NCBI GenBank assembly: GCA_037130755.1
Contig: JBAXSI010000010.1
Location: forward strand, 16,598 to 80,597
Length of the DNA: 64,000 nt
Direction: 5' to 3'
Source of the DNA: UBA10649 sp037130755
Lineage (GTDB): Bacteria > Actinomycetota > Actinomycetes > S36-B12
Within the stretch, counting starts at the first letter, position 1. Every line of letters starts with the position of its first letter. Below, piece after piece: positions 52,083-61,104 of the stretch. Below the pieces are notes generated by a model that saw only the letters and a program-made list of their open reading frames with translations, ran no database searches and had not been told where the DNA came from. The translations under genes were made by a program, and so were the position numbers.

Positions 52083-53349
52083 CGGCGAGCCAACCCGGGG
52101 GCAGCACGATGCGAAGTTCGGCCGTGTCGTCGCTGGGCGTTCCCACGCGCGCACCGAGCACCGCCTGCTCGTCCGGCTTCTTCGCAAGGATCGTCGTGAC
52201 GTAGTCGGAGACGGCTTCCTCGAACGGAACGCTTGATCCGGCGGCCTCGGACATGAACCATCGGTGCTCGAGCACTTCGTGGAAGATCTCCGCCGGTTCG
52301 AGCTTGCCACGCATCTCGGCGGGCACCTCCGACATCACTCGCTCGAACCGCTCGGTCACCCAGCGATGGGCGGCGATCTCCTCGTCCGCGCGGCCCAGGC
52401 CCACCTTGACGCGGAAGGAGTCCAGGTCGTTCAGGAGGCGACGGGCCTGGTTCTCCTCGACGTCCAGTCCGGTGAGACGGATCAGCCGCCGGGAGTGGTG
52501 GCCGGAGTCGACAACCTTGGCGGCCACCGTGATGTGCTCGCCATCGGCCTGGGTGTCCACCTGCAACTCGGCGACGTCGAAGCCGAGTGAGTTCAGTCGA
52601 CGCACTCGCGCGTCGAGGAGGTAGCGATCCTCCCGCGTGATGACCAGCGGCCCGGTGATCTCGTCCCACAGCCGGTCATAGCGCGTGCGCAGGCTCACGC
52701 CGGTGACGATCGGGTCGATGCCCTCGTGCAGCCGGCCGCCGGCCTGCAGGTCCATCAACTCGCCAGCGACGTTGGTGGCGGCCGTCTCCAGGTCGTAGTC
52801 CCGTTGGCCCTTCGACAAGGTGGGGTGCATCTCACCCGTCTCGGCATCGACCAGATAGGCGGCGAAGGCGCCCGCGTCCCGACGGAACAAGGTGTTGGAC
52901 AGCGAGCAGTCGTTCCACGAGAAACCGGCCAGGTGCAGCTGCACGATGAGCAGCGTGAGGGCGTCGAGGAGCCTGTTGGCCGTCTCGAGGCGAAGGGACG
53001 ACGAGAACAGGGCGCGGTAGGGCAGCGAGAACTCCAGGTGCCGGGTGATCAGGCCCGCGGGCAGTGGCTCCCCGGCGGCAGTGCTGCGATCCAGCACCAC
53101 TCCGACGGGCTCGACGGTCGGCAGGCCGCGTCGGACGAGGTCGAAGAGCAGCTCGTACTCGCGCTCGGCATAGTGCTCCTCCACCTCCTTGACCGCATAC
53201 ACGACACCGTTGATCCGCACGAACCGGACGATGTGGCGAGAGATGCCGCGCGGGAGGGCGACCACGAGGTCCTCGGACCATTGCTCCAGCGGCTCGCTCC
53301 ACGGAAGGAAGGCGAGCTCGGGCTCGTCGAGGTTGCCAGTGAGGCGCAC
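52075..53349 (-). CDS. DUF4032 protein with kinase-like fold
   Basis: 424 residues. The middle contains AGFSWNDCSLSNTLFRRD followed by AYLVDAETGE, resembling a kinase catalytic loop (D-x4-N) and metal-binding D, as in lipopolysaccharide-kinase-like families. The N-terminal third has VYAVKEVEEHYAEREYELL, with a K...E pair where kinases bind ATP. The C-terminal DUF4032 part follows from about 230. Substrate unknown. GTG start with AAAGG upstream; coupled to an ion antiporter gene. Confidence 0.82.
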   Translation of the reverse strand: MRLTGNLDEPELAFLPWSEPLEQWSEDLVVALPRGISRHIVRFVRINGVVYAVKEVEEHYAEREYELLFDLVRRGLPTVEPVGVVLDRSTAAGEPLPAGLITRHLEFSLPYRALFSSSLRLETANRLLDALTLLIVQLHLAGFSWNDCSLSNTLFRRDAGAFAAYLVDAETGEMHPTLSKGQRDYDLETAATNVAGELMDLQAGGRLHEGIDPIVTGVSLRTRYDRLWDEITGPLVITREDRYLLDARVRRLNSLGFDVAELQVDTQADGEHITVAAKVVDSGHHSRRLIRLTGLDVEENQARRLLNDLDSFRVKVGLGRADEEIAAHRWVTERFERVMSEVPAEMRGKLEPAEIFHEVLEHRWFMSEAAGSSVPFEEAVSDYVTTILAKKPDEQAVLGARVGTPSDDTAELRIVLPPGWLADE

Positions 53350-53412
53350 CTGCGCAGCCTTTCATGCCCGGCACGGTCCGGCGAGCGGCCCTCCTTCGTC
53401 AACGACGCGCCC

Positions 53413-53418
53413 TAGTGT
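53413..53418 (+). promoter_or_regulatory. -10 element of the LacI gene, leaderless
   Basis: TAGTGT, 6 bases, then GTG. No ribosome site. Confidence 0.45.
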
Positions 53419-53424
53419 GGCCTC

Positions 53425-54450
53425 GTGAGCGAGAATCCCCGCGCGCGGCTGTCGGACATCGCCGAGCAGGCCGGCGTCAGCGAGGCCACGGTCTCGCGGG
53501 TCCTCAACGATCGGCCGGGTGTCTCGTCGTCGACCCGGCAGTCGGTCCTCACCGCACTCGACGTCCTCGGCTACGAGCGGCCGATGCGCCTGCGTGGGCG
53601 CTCAGGTCTCGTCGGCCTCATCGTCCCCGAACTCGACAACCCGATCTTCCCGGCGTTCGCGCAGGTGATGGAGACCCTCCTCGCACAGCACGGCTACACC
53701 CCGGTGCTGTGCACGCAGACGCCCGGCGGCGTGACTGAGGACGACTACGTCGACCTGCTCCTCGATCGCGGCGTTGCCGGGATCATCTTCGTGTCCGGCA
53801 TGCACGCCGACAGCACCGCCGATCACGCGTCGTATCGCGCGCTCGTCGAGCGCGGCCTGCCCATCGTCCTAGTCAACGGCTATGCCGAGGGCGTCGATGC
53901 GCCGTTCATCTCCGATGACGACGCCGCTGCGATGGACTTGGCTGTCACGCATCTGGTGTCGATGGGCCATCGGCGCATCGGCCTTGCCGTCGGTCCAATG
54001 CGCTTCGTTCCCGTCGTGCGCAAGCGGGCGGCGTTCATGGAGGCGATGACGCGCCAGACGGGCATCTCCCAGGAGGAGGCGGCCGGTCTGGTGTCGCATT
54101 CCCTGTTCGGGCTCGAGGGTGGGCAGGCGGCCGCCCATCACCTGCTCGGATGCGGTGTCACCGCGATCGTGTCAGGGTCCGACCTCATGGCGCTTGGCGC
54201 GATCAGGACCATCCGGCAGCGAGGGCTGCGGGTGCCCGAGGACGTCTCCGTCGTCGGCTACGACGACTCGCGGCTCATCCCCTTCACCGATCCGCCGTTG
54301 ACGACGGTGCGCCAGGCCGTGCCGGCGATGGCCACGGCGGCCGTTCAGGCCCTGCTCGACAGCATCAACCACAGCCCGACCCCGCGCGACGAGTTCGTGT
54401 TCCGGCCGGAGCTGATCGTGCGGGGTTCCACCGGTCCTGCTCGGGCGTAG
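53425..54450 (+). CDS. LacI-family transcriptional regulator
   Basis: 341 residues. N-terminal HTH RLSDIAEQAGVSEATVSRVLNDRPGVS, then a periplasmic-binding-like effector domain (GLIVPELDNPIFPAFAQVME ... VVGYDDSRLIPFTDPPLTTV in parts). It is followed 26 bases later by a PuuD-like hydrolase gene and may control it and the facing SDR operon. Ligand unknown; many LacI members bind sugars, so the link to amine genes is only positional. Confidence 0.92.
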   Translation: MSENPRARLSDIAEQAGVSEATVSRVLNDRPGVSSSTRQSVLTALDVLGYERPMRLRGRSGLVGLIVPELDNPIFPAFAQVMETLLAQHGYTPVLCTQTPGGVTEDDYVDLLLDRGVAGIIFVSGMHADSTADHASYRALVERGLPIVLVNGYAEGVDAPFISDDDAAAMDLAVTHLVSMGHRRIGLAVGPMRFVPVVRKRAAFMEAMTRQTGISQEEAAGLVSHSLFGLEGGQAAAHHLLGCGVTAIVSGSDLMALGAIRTIRQRGLRVPEDVSVVGYDDSRLIPFTDPPLTTVRQAVPAMATAAVQALLDSINHSPTPRDEFVFRPELIVRGSTGPARA

Positions 54451-54476
54451 CCGTCACGTCGTGGCAGACTTCGGGG

Positions 54477-55220
54477 ATGCCACGCCCGGTCATCGGAGTC
54501 TCCTGCTACCTCGAGCCCGCACAGTGGGGCGCCTGGTCGCTGACCGCAGCGCTGCTCCCGCACTGGTACCTCGACCTCTTCCGCGCTGCCGACGTCGACA
54601 TCGTTCTCCTGCCGCCTGGCAACGACGCAGGTGTCGTCGCTCGGATCGACGGCCTGGCGCTCGTGGGCGGTGCCGACCTGGACGCCCGCCTGTACGGCGC
54701 CGAGCCGGACGCGACCGCGGATGAGCCACGCCTGTCGCGTGATGCCTCCGAGCTCGGGTTGTACCGCGCCGCCCGCGAGCGGGGCCTTCCGGTGCTCGGA
54801 ATCTGTCGTGGCCTCCAGGTCATGGCCGTGGCCCACGGCGGCTCGCTCATCCAGAACCTCCCGGACGTGGAGGGCACGATCGTGCACCGGGAGCGGCCCG
54901 GGCAGTTCGTCGACCACCGGGCCTCGTTCGCGCCGGGCTCACTTGCTGGACGGATCTTCGGGACCGATACGGTCGTCGTGAACTCCAGCCATCACCAGGC
55001 CGTCGGTGACGCGGGTGAGCTGCTCGTGTCTGGCTGGGCGGACGACGGCACCATCGAAGCGTGCGAGGACCCGTCCGCGGACTTCTGCCTCGGGGTGCAG
55101 TGGCACCCGGAGCATCCCGATCGTCGCACCGCCGACCTGCCGCTCGTCAGGGCCCTCGCCGATGCCGCGGGGCGCTACCGCGAAAGCAGCAGCGCCCCGA
55201 TGACAACCGTCGTCGGCTGA
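54477..55220 (+). CDS. Gamma-glutamyl-gamma-aminobutyrate hydrolase-like (PuuD, peptidase C26)
   Basis: 247 residues. Class I GATase-fold hydrolase with GICRGLQVM (Cys110), NSSHHQAVG and GVQWHPEHP. The wording matches the PuuD/C26 family more than the two GATase-like proteins of region 1. It would cleave a gamma-glutamyl amide to glutamate and an amino acid. It faces the SDR-ALDH-GS operon (stop codons 4 bases apart), completing a third ligase/hydrolase set. Confidence 0.9.
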   Translation: MPRPVIGVSCYLEPAQWGAWSLTAALLPHWYLDLFRAADVDIVLLPPGNDAGVVARIDGLALVGGADLDARLYGAEPDATADEPRLSRDASELGLYRAARERGLPVLGICRGLQVMAVAHGGSLIQNLPDVEGTIVHRERPGQFVDHRASFAPGSLAGRIFGTDTVVVNSSHHQAVGDAGELLVSGWADDGTIEACEDPSADFCLGVQWHPEHPDRRTADLPLVRALADAAGRYRESSSAPMTTVVG

Positions 55221-55224
55221 ATTC

Positions 55225-56004
55225 CTAAAGCGGCGTCACGTAGGCGCCGGAGATGCCGCCGTCGACCAGGAAGTTCGACGCGGTGATGAAGGACGAGTCG
55301 TCGCTCGCGAGGAACGCAACCGCGGCCGCCAGCTCCTCGGGCTCGCCGAAGCGGCCCACCGGAATGTGGACGAGCCGGCGGGCGGCCCGCTCGGGATCCT
55401 TGGCGAAGAGCTCGATCAGCAGCGGCGTGTTCACTGGGCCAGGGGAGAGCGCATTGACGCGGACGCCCGAACGCGCGAACTGCACGCCGAGCTCACGGGT
55501 CATCGCCAGCACGCCGCCCTTGGAGGCGGTGTAGGAGATCTGTGACGTCGCGGCGGCCATCGTGGCCACGAAGGAGGCGGTGTTGATGATTGATCCCTTG
55601 CCCTGCTCGAGCATGATCGGCAGCACGGCCTTGCAGCACAGGAAGACCGACGTCAGGTTGACCTCCTGAACACGGCGCCAGGCGTCGATGCCGGTCTCAA
55701 GGATCGAGTCGTCGTCGGGCGGGGAGATGCCCGCGTTGTTGAACGCGATGTCCACGCTGCCGTAGGTGCTCTTCGCCGTATCGAACATGTTCTGCACGTC
55801 ATCGGCGCTGGTGACGTCGGTGCGGATGAACAGTCCGTCGACTGCGGCTGCCGCGGCCTCACCCGAAGTGGGATCGAGGTCGCCGATGACGACCGTCGCA
55901 CCCTCGTCGGCGAAGCGCCGAACGGTGGCCAGGCCGATGCCGCTGGCTCCGCCGGTGACGACGGCCACGCGGCCCTCGAGGCGTCGGCACTTGCTGTCGC
56001 TCAT
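55225..56004 (-). CDS. Short-chain dehydrogenase/reductase (SDR)
   Basis: 259 residues, classical SDR. TGGASGIG (NAD loop), NNAGIS, catalytic YTASK and NALSPGPVNTPL. The acidic GDLD after strand 2 favours NAD(H). In this locus it may oxidise the alcohol of a glutamylated amino alcohol to an aldehyde for the neighbouring ALDH; that is inferred. GAGGAA before the ATG. Confidence 0.9.
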   Translation of the reverse strand: MSDSKCRRLEGRVAVVTGGASGIGLATVRRFADEGATVVIGDLDPTSGEAAAAAVDGLFIRTDVTSADDVQNMFDTAKSTYGSVDIAFNNAGISPPDDDSILETGIDAWRRVQEVNLTSVFLCCKAVLPIMLEQGKGSIINTASFVATMAAATSQISYTASKGGVLAMTRELGVQFARSGVRVNALSPGPVNTPLLIELFAKDPERAARRLVHIPVGRFGEPEELAAAVAFLASDDSSFITASNFLVDGGISGAYVTPL

Positions 56005-56031
56005 GTGTTCCTCATCTCTTCCTTTTATTGC

Positions 56032-56111
56032 CGAGTGGGCAGTTGTGGCTGACTTACCGGCGAGTAAGGCAGCCACAACTGCCCACTCGCGGTGGTGGTG
56101 GGGGGGCGGGG
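56032..56111. repeat. Long inverted repeat followed by a G-rich run
   Basis: Perfect 19-bp arms (56032-56050 and 56071-56089), with five more inner pairs (CTTAC/GTAAG) around a 6-base loop. The + strand continues as GGTGGTGGTGGGGGGGCGGGG (56091-56111, read in parts). It lies between the ALDH stop and the SDR start on the minus strand. Same plan as the element at 21317-21404. It may attenuate or end transcription between ALDH and SDR. Confidence 0.7.
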
Positions 56112-56125
56112 TTCGGTTTCCGCGA

Positions 56126-57484
56126 TCAGTCCTCGGTGCTGATGAAGACGTTCTTGGTCTCGGTGAAGGCGTCCAGGGCATCAGGTCCGAGCTCGCGGCC
56201 CAGACCGGACTTCTTGTAGCCGCCGAACGGCGTCCAGTACCGCACCGACGAGTGCGAGTTGACCGACAGGTTCCCCGCCTCGATGCCGCGCGCCACCCGG
56301 ATGCCGCGGCCGAGGTCGCGGGTCCAGATCGAACCGGACAGTCCATAGTCCGAGTCGTTGGCGAGTCGGATCGCATCGGCCTCGTCCTCGAATGTCGTCA
56401 CGGAGACGACGGGTCCGAAGATCTCCTCCTGGAAGACGCGGGCGCTCGACTCGACCGGTGCGAGCACCGTCGCCGGGAACCAGTAGCCCGGTCCGCCGGG
56501 TGCCTCACCCTGGAAGGCGATCGGCGCCGAGCCGTCGAGGAAGCTGGACACCGTTTCATGGTGGCCCTTGGAGATGAGCGGCCCCATCTCCGTCGCGTCG
56601 AGCAGCGGGTCGCCCACCTTGACGCCCTTGACCGCCGTCTCGAACAGCTCCATGAAGCGGTCGAATGCGGAGCGCTGGACGAGGATGCGCGAACGGGCGC
56701 AGCAGTCTTGGCCGGCGTTGTCGAAGACGCCGTACGGCGCGGTGGCCGCGGCCTTCTCGAGGTCCGCGTCGGCGAAGATCACGTTCGCGCTCTTGCCGCC
56801 GAGCTCGAGGGTCACCGCCTTCACCTGCTGCGAGCAGCCGGCCATGATGCGCTGGCCGACTTCGGTGCTGCCGGTGAAGACGACCTTGCGGACGTCGGGG
56901 TGGTCGACGAAGCGCTGGCCGACGATCGAGCCTTTGCCCGGAATGACGATGAACACGTCCTCGGGGATACCGGCCTCCAGGGCGAGCTCGCCCAGCCGGA
57001 TGGCGGTCAACGGTGTCAGCTCGGCCGGCTTCATCACGACGGTGCAGCCGGCGGCCAGCGCCGGCGCGAAGCCCCAGCCGGCGATCGGCATCGGGAAGTT
57101 CCAGGGCACGATGAGCCCGACCACGCCGACCGGCTCCTTGAACGTGACGTCGATGCCGCCGGTCACCGGGATCTGCCGGCCGAACATGCGCTCGGGTGCC
57201 CCGGCGTAGTAGCCGAGGACGTTCGCGACGTTGTTGGCCTCCCAACGGGCGTTGCTGATCGTGTGCCCGGCGTTGAGGACCTCGAGCTGGGCGAGCTCCT
57301 CGTTGTGCTCGCGGACGATGTCCGAGAAGCGCCGGAGCATCGCCGATCGATCGGCGGGTGCCACCTCGCGCCAGGCGGGAAACGCGGCATGCGCACGCGC
57401 GATGGCGGCGTCGGCCTCCTCGATCGATGCGGACGGGACGGTCGCGACGACCGTCTCGGTGGCCGGGTTGATCACGTCGTGCAT
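56126..57484 (-). CDS. Aldehyde dehydrogenase
   Basis: 452 residues, slightly short at the N-terminus relative to 480-490. PWNFPMPIAGWG, LELGGKSAN, AGQDCCARSR (nucleophile Cys) and EEIFGPVVSV are intact. PuuC/GabD-like wording. In context it would oxidise the gamma-glutamyl aldehyde to the acid. AGGAG precedes the ATG. It lies between the GS-like and SDR genes. Confidence 0.9.
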   Translation of the reverse strand: MHDVINPATETVVATVPSASIEEADAAIARAHAAFPAWREVAPADRSAMLRRFSDIVREHNEELAQLEVLNAGHTISNARWEANNVANVLGYYAGAPERMFGRQIPVTGGIDVTFKEPVGVVGLIVPWNFPMPIAGWGFAPALAAGCTVVMKPAELTPLTAIRLGELALEAGIPEDVFIVIPGKGSIVGQRFVDHPDVRKVVFTGSTEVGQRIMAGCSQQVKAVTLELGGKSANVIFADADLEKAAATAPYGVFDNAGQDCCARSRILVQRSAFDRFMELFETAVKGVKVGDPLLDATEMGPLISKGHHETVSSFLDGSAPIAFQGEAPGGPGYWFPATVLAPVESSARVFQEEIFGPVVSVTTFEDEADAIRLANDSDYGLSGSIWTRDLGRGIRVARGIEAGNLSVNSHSSVRYWTPFGGYKKSGLGRELGPDALDAFTETKNVFISTED

Positions 57485-57545
57485 GGGAACTCCTGAGCTG
57501 TGGGCGCGCACGCCCGCGGGAACGACCTTCGGGTTGAGGGTTCTA

Positions 57546-58910
57546 TTAAAGCCGCTCGAAGCTGCGGTATCGCTCCCAGTCCGTGACGGTGCTTGTGAAC
57601 GCGGCCAGCTCGACCTTCGCCATGTTGGTGTAGTGCGCCTGGACCTCCTCGCCGAAGATCTCGCGGATCCAGTCCGAGCCCTCCCACAGGCGCAGCGCCT
57701 CGGACATGGTGTGCGGCACTCGCGGGGAGTCGCCGACGTAGGCGTTGCCGGTGAACGGCGCCTCCAGGGTGAGGCCGCGCTGGATGCCGTCGAGTCCGGC
57801 GGCGATCATCCCGGCCACCGCGAGGTACGGGTTGACGTCGCCTCCCGGGATGCGGTTCTCCAGGCGCAACGCCGGGCCATGCCCGACGAGCCGGTAGGCG
57901 CACGTGCGGTTGTCGCGACCCCACTCGATGGCCGTCGGCGCGAATGAACCTGGGACGAAGCGCTTGTAGGAGTTGATCTGCGGAGCGAACATCAGGGCTA
58001 GCTCGGCGGAGTGAGCCAACTGCCCGGCGACGAATGACTTGCCGAGCTCGGACATCCCCTCCATGCCGTTGTCGTCGGCCATCACCATCGAGCCGTCGGT
58101 GCCGCGGAAGGACAGGTGGATGTGGCAGGAGTTGCCCTCACGCTCGTTGAACTTCGCCATGAACGTCAGCGCGTAGCCCTCCTGGGATGCGATGACCTTT
58201 GCGCCGGTCTTGTACGTGACGTGGTTGTCGCACGTGTTGAGTGCCTCGCGGTAGCGGAAGGCGATCTCGTGCTGGCCGAGGTTGCACTCGCCCTTCGCGC
58301 TCTCCACCGTCATCCCTGCGTCGAACATCTCGTTGCGGATCCGTCGAAGCAGTGGCTCGACCCGAGCACCGCCGAGCATCGAGTAGTCGACGTTGTAGAG
58401 GTTCGCGGGAGTGAGGTCGCGGTAGCCCGCGAGCCACGCTTCCTCGTACGTGTCCTGAAAGACGATGAATTCGAGCTCGGTACCGACGTAGGCCTGCATG
58501 CCTGCCTCGGCGAGCCGATCGACCTGCTTCTTCAGGACCTGCCGCGGTGATGCCACAACCGGCGAGTGGTCCTCCCACAGCACGTCGCACAGGACGCCCA
58601 CGGCTCCCGGCTCCCACGGCAGTCTGTGCAGGGTGTTGAGGTCCGGCATCATCACCATGTCGCCGTAGCCGCTGTCCCATGACGACATGGCGTAGCCGTC
58701 GACCGTGTTCATGTCGACGTCGACCGCGAGCAGGTAGTTGCATCCCTCCGTCGCGTGCTCGAGCACTTCGTCGACGAAGTACTGCGCGTGGATGCGCTTG
58801 CCCTGAAGTCGCCCCTGCATGTCCGTGATCGAGACTGCGACAGTGTCGATGCGACCATCCGCAACTTCCTCGCGCAGGGTGTGGACGGACAGCTGTCCGG
58901 GGTTTGCCAT
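57546..58910 (-). CDS. Glutamine synthetase-like gamma-glutamyl-amine ligase (third)
   Basis: 454 residues. GTELEFIVF, GECNLGQHEIAFRY, GNSCHIHLSF, NSYKRFVPGSFAP, DNRTCAYRLVG and RLENRIPGGDVNPY follow the GSI plan. No NLYDLP adenylylation motif. It most resembles PuuA/GlnA3/GlnA4-type ligases acting on polyamines or ethanolamine. AGGAG before the ATG. First gene of the leftward GS-ALDH-SDR operon facing the PuuD-like hydrolase. Confidence 0.9.
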   Translation of the reverse strand: MANPGQLSVHTLREEVADGRIDTVAVSITDMQGRLQGKRIHAQYFVDEVLEHATEGCNYLLAVDVDMNTVDGYAMSSWDSGYGDMVMMPDLNTLHRLPWEPGAVGVLCDVLWEDHSPVVASPRQVLKKQVDRLAEAGMQAYVGTELEFIVFQDTYEEAWLAGYRDLTPANLYNVDYSMLGGARVEPLLRRIRNEMFDAGMTVESAKGECNLGQHEIAFRYREALNTCDNHVTYKTGAKVIASQEGYALTFMAKFNEREGNSCHIHLSFRGTDGSMVMADDNGMEGMSELGKSFVAGQLAHSAELALMFAPQINSYKRFVPGSFAPTAIEWGRDNRTCAYRLVGHGPALRLENRIPGGDVNPYLAVAGMIAAGLDGIQRGLTLEAPFTGNAYVGDSPRVPHTMSEALRLWEGSDWIREIFGEEVQAHYTNMAKVELAAFTSTVTDWERYRSFERL

Positions 58911-59000
58911 GTGAGCTCCTGTTATCGGCGTATTCGTGCATCCAACCGCATGTGAGGGTGCCCATGCGTGCCGTTCGGGTGCGAACGTCCGGGTCGGGTC

Positions 59001-60335
59001 TCAGGCCAGCCCGGCCAGGGCGACCGGGTCCCGCAGCAAGCGGAGGCCGTGTGCAAAGGCGACGGCGGTGTAGAGCCCGACGATGGCCAACGCGCCCCAG
59101 AACGGAAGCGTCAGCACGGCGACGGTGAGGGCTGCAGCCCGGGCGAGCGTCCCGACGGCCGACACCACCGGGGCGGCCTGTGCTCTGAACGAGTCGAAGT
59201 CGGTGGCCATCGGGCGCTTGATCGACGGGGCCAGGCCTGCCGCGGCCGCTCCGATGGCCACCAGGACGAGTGAGGGCATCGCGGCCGCCACGATCGGCGC
59301 GCCCGTGAGGAAGCCGCTGACCGTGGCCACGAGGGCGAGGGCGAGGATCCAGGTCGTGCCGGCGGCCAGCCGGGCAAGGACCAGACCGCGGTGGCTGACC
59401 TTGCCGAGCAGCCACACGGCTGCCCCGCCGTCGTACGCGAACCCGTTGGCGCCAAGGACGGCGGCGGCCGCGGCCATGACGAAGAAGGCGATCGCCGTCG
59501 TGGCGTTGGAGCCCGCGCCTCGCACCAGCAGGGGCGCCAGGGCGGCCGTGATGACGGTGCTCCGGGCAGCCACCGAGCGGCCGATGCCCGCGCCCATGAC
59601 CACCGAGAGGGCGAGGATCGGCGGGCGGGGGAGCCTGATGGAGCGCGGCGCCCGGAGGGCCCGGTCGTTGGGCCGGTTGAGCAGCCAGGCCCCCCACAGG
59701 GCCAGGGCACCGGTGAAAAGGATCGGGATGACGTAGGCGGACGTCGTGACGGCCGCCGACAGCCAGTGGCCGGGGCCGAGGGAGCTGGACACGACGACCG
59801 TCGCCATGAGCAGGACCAGTCCGGCCACGAGGAGCAGCGCCCACGTCGGCCCCACCTTGCGCATGAGGATGGCTGATGACGCGCCCGCCAGCTGGCCGAC
59901 CGCGACGCCGTTCCAAGCAAGGGCCAGCCCCGCGAGCCAGCCCGGCCAGCCGGCAGCCGCCGCACCGACGATGGCCAGCGAGGGGACGAACAGCCCGGGC
60001 CCTGCGTCCGTGAGGGCGGCCGTGAGGCGGGTGCCGAACGTGAAGGACCGACCGCCACCGGCGGCCGCCACGGCCAGCGGGTCGTCGCTGTCGCCGCCAC
60101 CGAGGGCGGGGAGCAGGGCGAGGGCGGACCAGAGGCCAGCGGCGAGCGGGATGAGCGAGGCGGTCGTGATCCCCGCCGCCTGGACGGCGTCGTGTCGCGC
60201 CGCTGTGAGGAGCGCGAGGCAGTGCAGCACGACGGTGGTGGCGATGGCAGCGATGGCGAACGGTCGAGAGGTCCGCCAGCCGGTTCGCAGCTGATGCGCG
60301 ACCCCGAGGCGGATGTCGGCGGTCTGTGTCGTCAT
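59001..60335 (-). CDS. ABC transporter permease-like membrane protein
   Basis: 444 residues with about 12 hydrophobic segments, Ala/Leu-rich. The ATG overlaps the stop of an ABC ATPase gene (ATGA), so it is the membrane partner. No family-specific motif is recognised; export of a small molecule or antibiotic-type resistance is possible. It lies between two parts of the amine locus but need not belong to it. Confidence 0.8.
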   Translation of the reverse strand: MTTQTADIRLGVAHQLRTGWRTSRPFAIAAIATTVVLHCLALLTAARHDAVQAAGITTASLIPLAAGLWSALALLPALGGGDSDDPLAVAAAGGGRSFTFGTRLTAALTDAGPGLFVPSLAIVGAAAAGWPGWLAGLALAWNGVAVGQLAGASSAILMRKVGPTWALLLVAGLVLLMATVVVSSSLGPGHWLSAAVTTSAYVIPILFTGALALWGAWLLNRPNDRALRAPRSIRLPRPPILALSVVMGAGIGRSVAARSTVITAALAPLLVRGAGSNATTAIAFFVMAAAAAVLGANGFAYDGGAAVWLLGKVSHRGLVLARLAAGTTWILALALVATVSGFLTGAPIVAAAMPSLVLVAIGAAAAGLAPSIKRPMATDFDSFRAQAAPVVSAVGTLARAAALTVAVLTLPFWGALAIVGLYTAVAFAHGLRLLRDPVALAGLA

Positions 60336-61030
60336 CTCGTGGCCGACAGGGATCGCCAGGCGTTGCCGAGTGTGCCGTGCTCGAGGAGCAGTTCGGCTGT
60401 GGGGTACGGCCCGACCAAGGTATGGCCACGGAAGACCGCCACCTCGTCGGCGACGACGGCGGCGTCGAGGAGGTGCGTGGTGAGGACGACGGCCCGCCCG
60501 CGGCCGCGGGCATCCACGAGCAGCTCGGTGATGGTGTCCACTCCCTCGGGATCGACGCCATCGAAGGGCTCGTCGACCAGGAGGAGGGGTGGATCGGCGA
60601 CGAGCGCCATGGCCATCGACAGCCGACGCGACTGCCCGTGCGAGTACGCGGCGGCGGGCAGTTCGACCACCTCGTCAAGGCCGAGCCGGTCGATCAGCGC
60701 GTCGAGTTCGGGCTCGGTGACGTGCACACGGTGCAGCCGCGCGGCGAGCGCCAGATGCTCGCGGCCGGTGAGCCGCGGGAAGACCCCGCGGGTGTCGGGC
60801 ACGTACCCGGTGGATCTTCGCGCATGGTCGCTGCCGCCTGGCTCGCCGTCGATCCAGAACTGGCCCGCGCTCGGCGGGATGGCGCCGGCCAGCACCTTCA
60901 TCGTCGTGGACTTGCCGCAGCCGTTCGGGCCGAGCACCGCGAGGATGGTCCCGGTGGCGACCGTGAAGGAGACGTCGTCGACCACCCGATGGGAGCCGTA
61001 CGACCGAGCAAGGCCCTGCACGTCGAGCAT
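60332..61030 (-). CDS. ABC transporter ATP-binding protein
   Basis: 232 residues. Walker A GPNGCGKST, signature region YSHGQSRRLS (S-H-G-Q-S instead of L-S-G-G-Q), Walker B LLLVDEPFDGVDPEG and the H-loop TTHLL. It powers the overlapping permease, probably an exporter. A TACGGT -10 element lies 6 bases before the ATG (leaderless). Confidence 0.93.
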   Translation of the reverse strand: MLDVQGLARSYGSHRVVDDVSFTVATGTILAVLGPNGCGKSTTMKVLAGAIPPSAGQFWIDGEPGGSDHARRSTGYVPDTRGVFPRLTGREHLALAARLHRVHVTEPELDALIDRLGLDEVVELPAAAYSHGQSRRLSMAMALVADPPLLLVDEPFDGVDPEGVDTITELLVDARGRGRAVVLTTHLLDAAVVADEVAVFRGHTLVGPYPTAELLLEHGTLGNAWRSLSATR

Positions 61031-61036
61031 GTGAGT

Positions 61037-61042
61037 ACCGTA
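61037..61042 (-). promoter_or_regulatory. -10 element of the ABC operon, leaderless
   Basis: Reading leftward TACGGT, 6 bases, ATG start of the ATPase gene. Confidence 0.45.
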
Positions 61043-61091
61043 CGCAGGCTACGGAAGAGGCGATGGCCTCACCGCGCCCGTCAATCTGACC

Positions 61092-61097
61092 TACGCT
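61092..61097 (+). promoter_or_regulatory. -10 element of the phosphotransferase gene, leaderless
   Basis: TACGCT, 7 bases, then the GTG start codon; only 49 bases separate it from the divergent -10 at 61037-61042. Confidence 0.45.
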
Positions 61098-61104
61098 GCC
61101 GAGC

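Noticed and set aside
58138..60678. 846-residue open frame on the minus strand
   Set aside because: It runs in a second frame through the GS-like, ABC permease and ATPase genes; Arg/Pro/His-rich low-complexity translation typical of high-GC shadow frames, no family motif.
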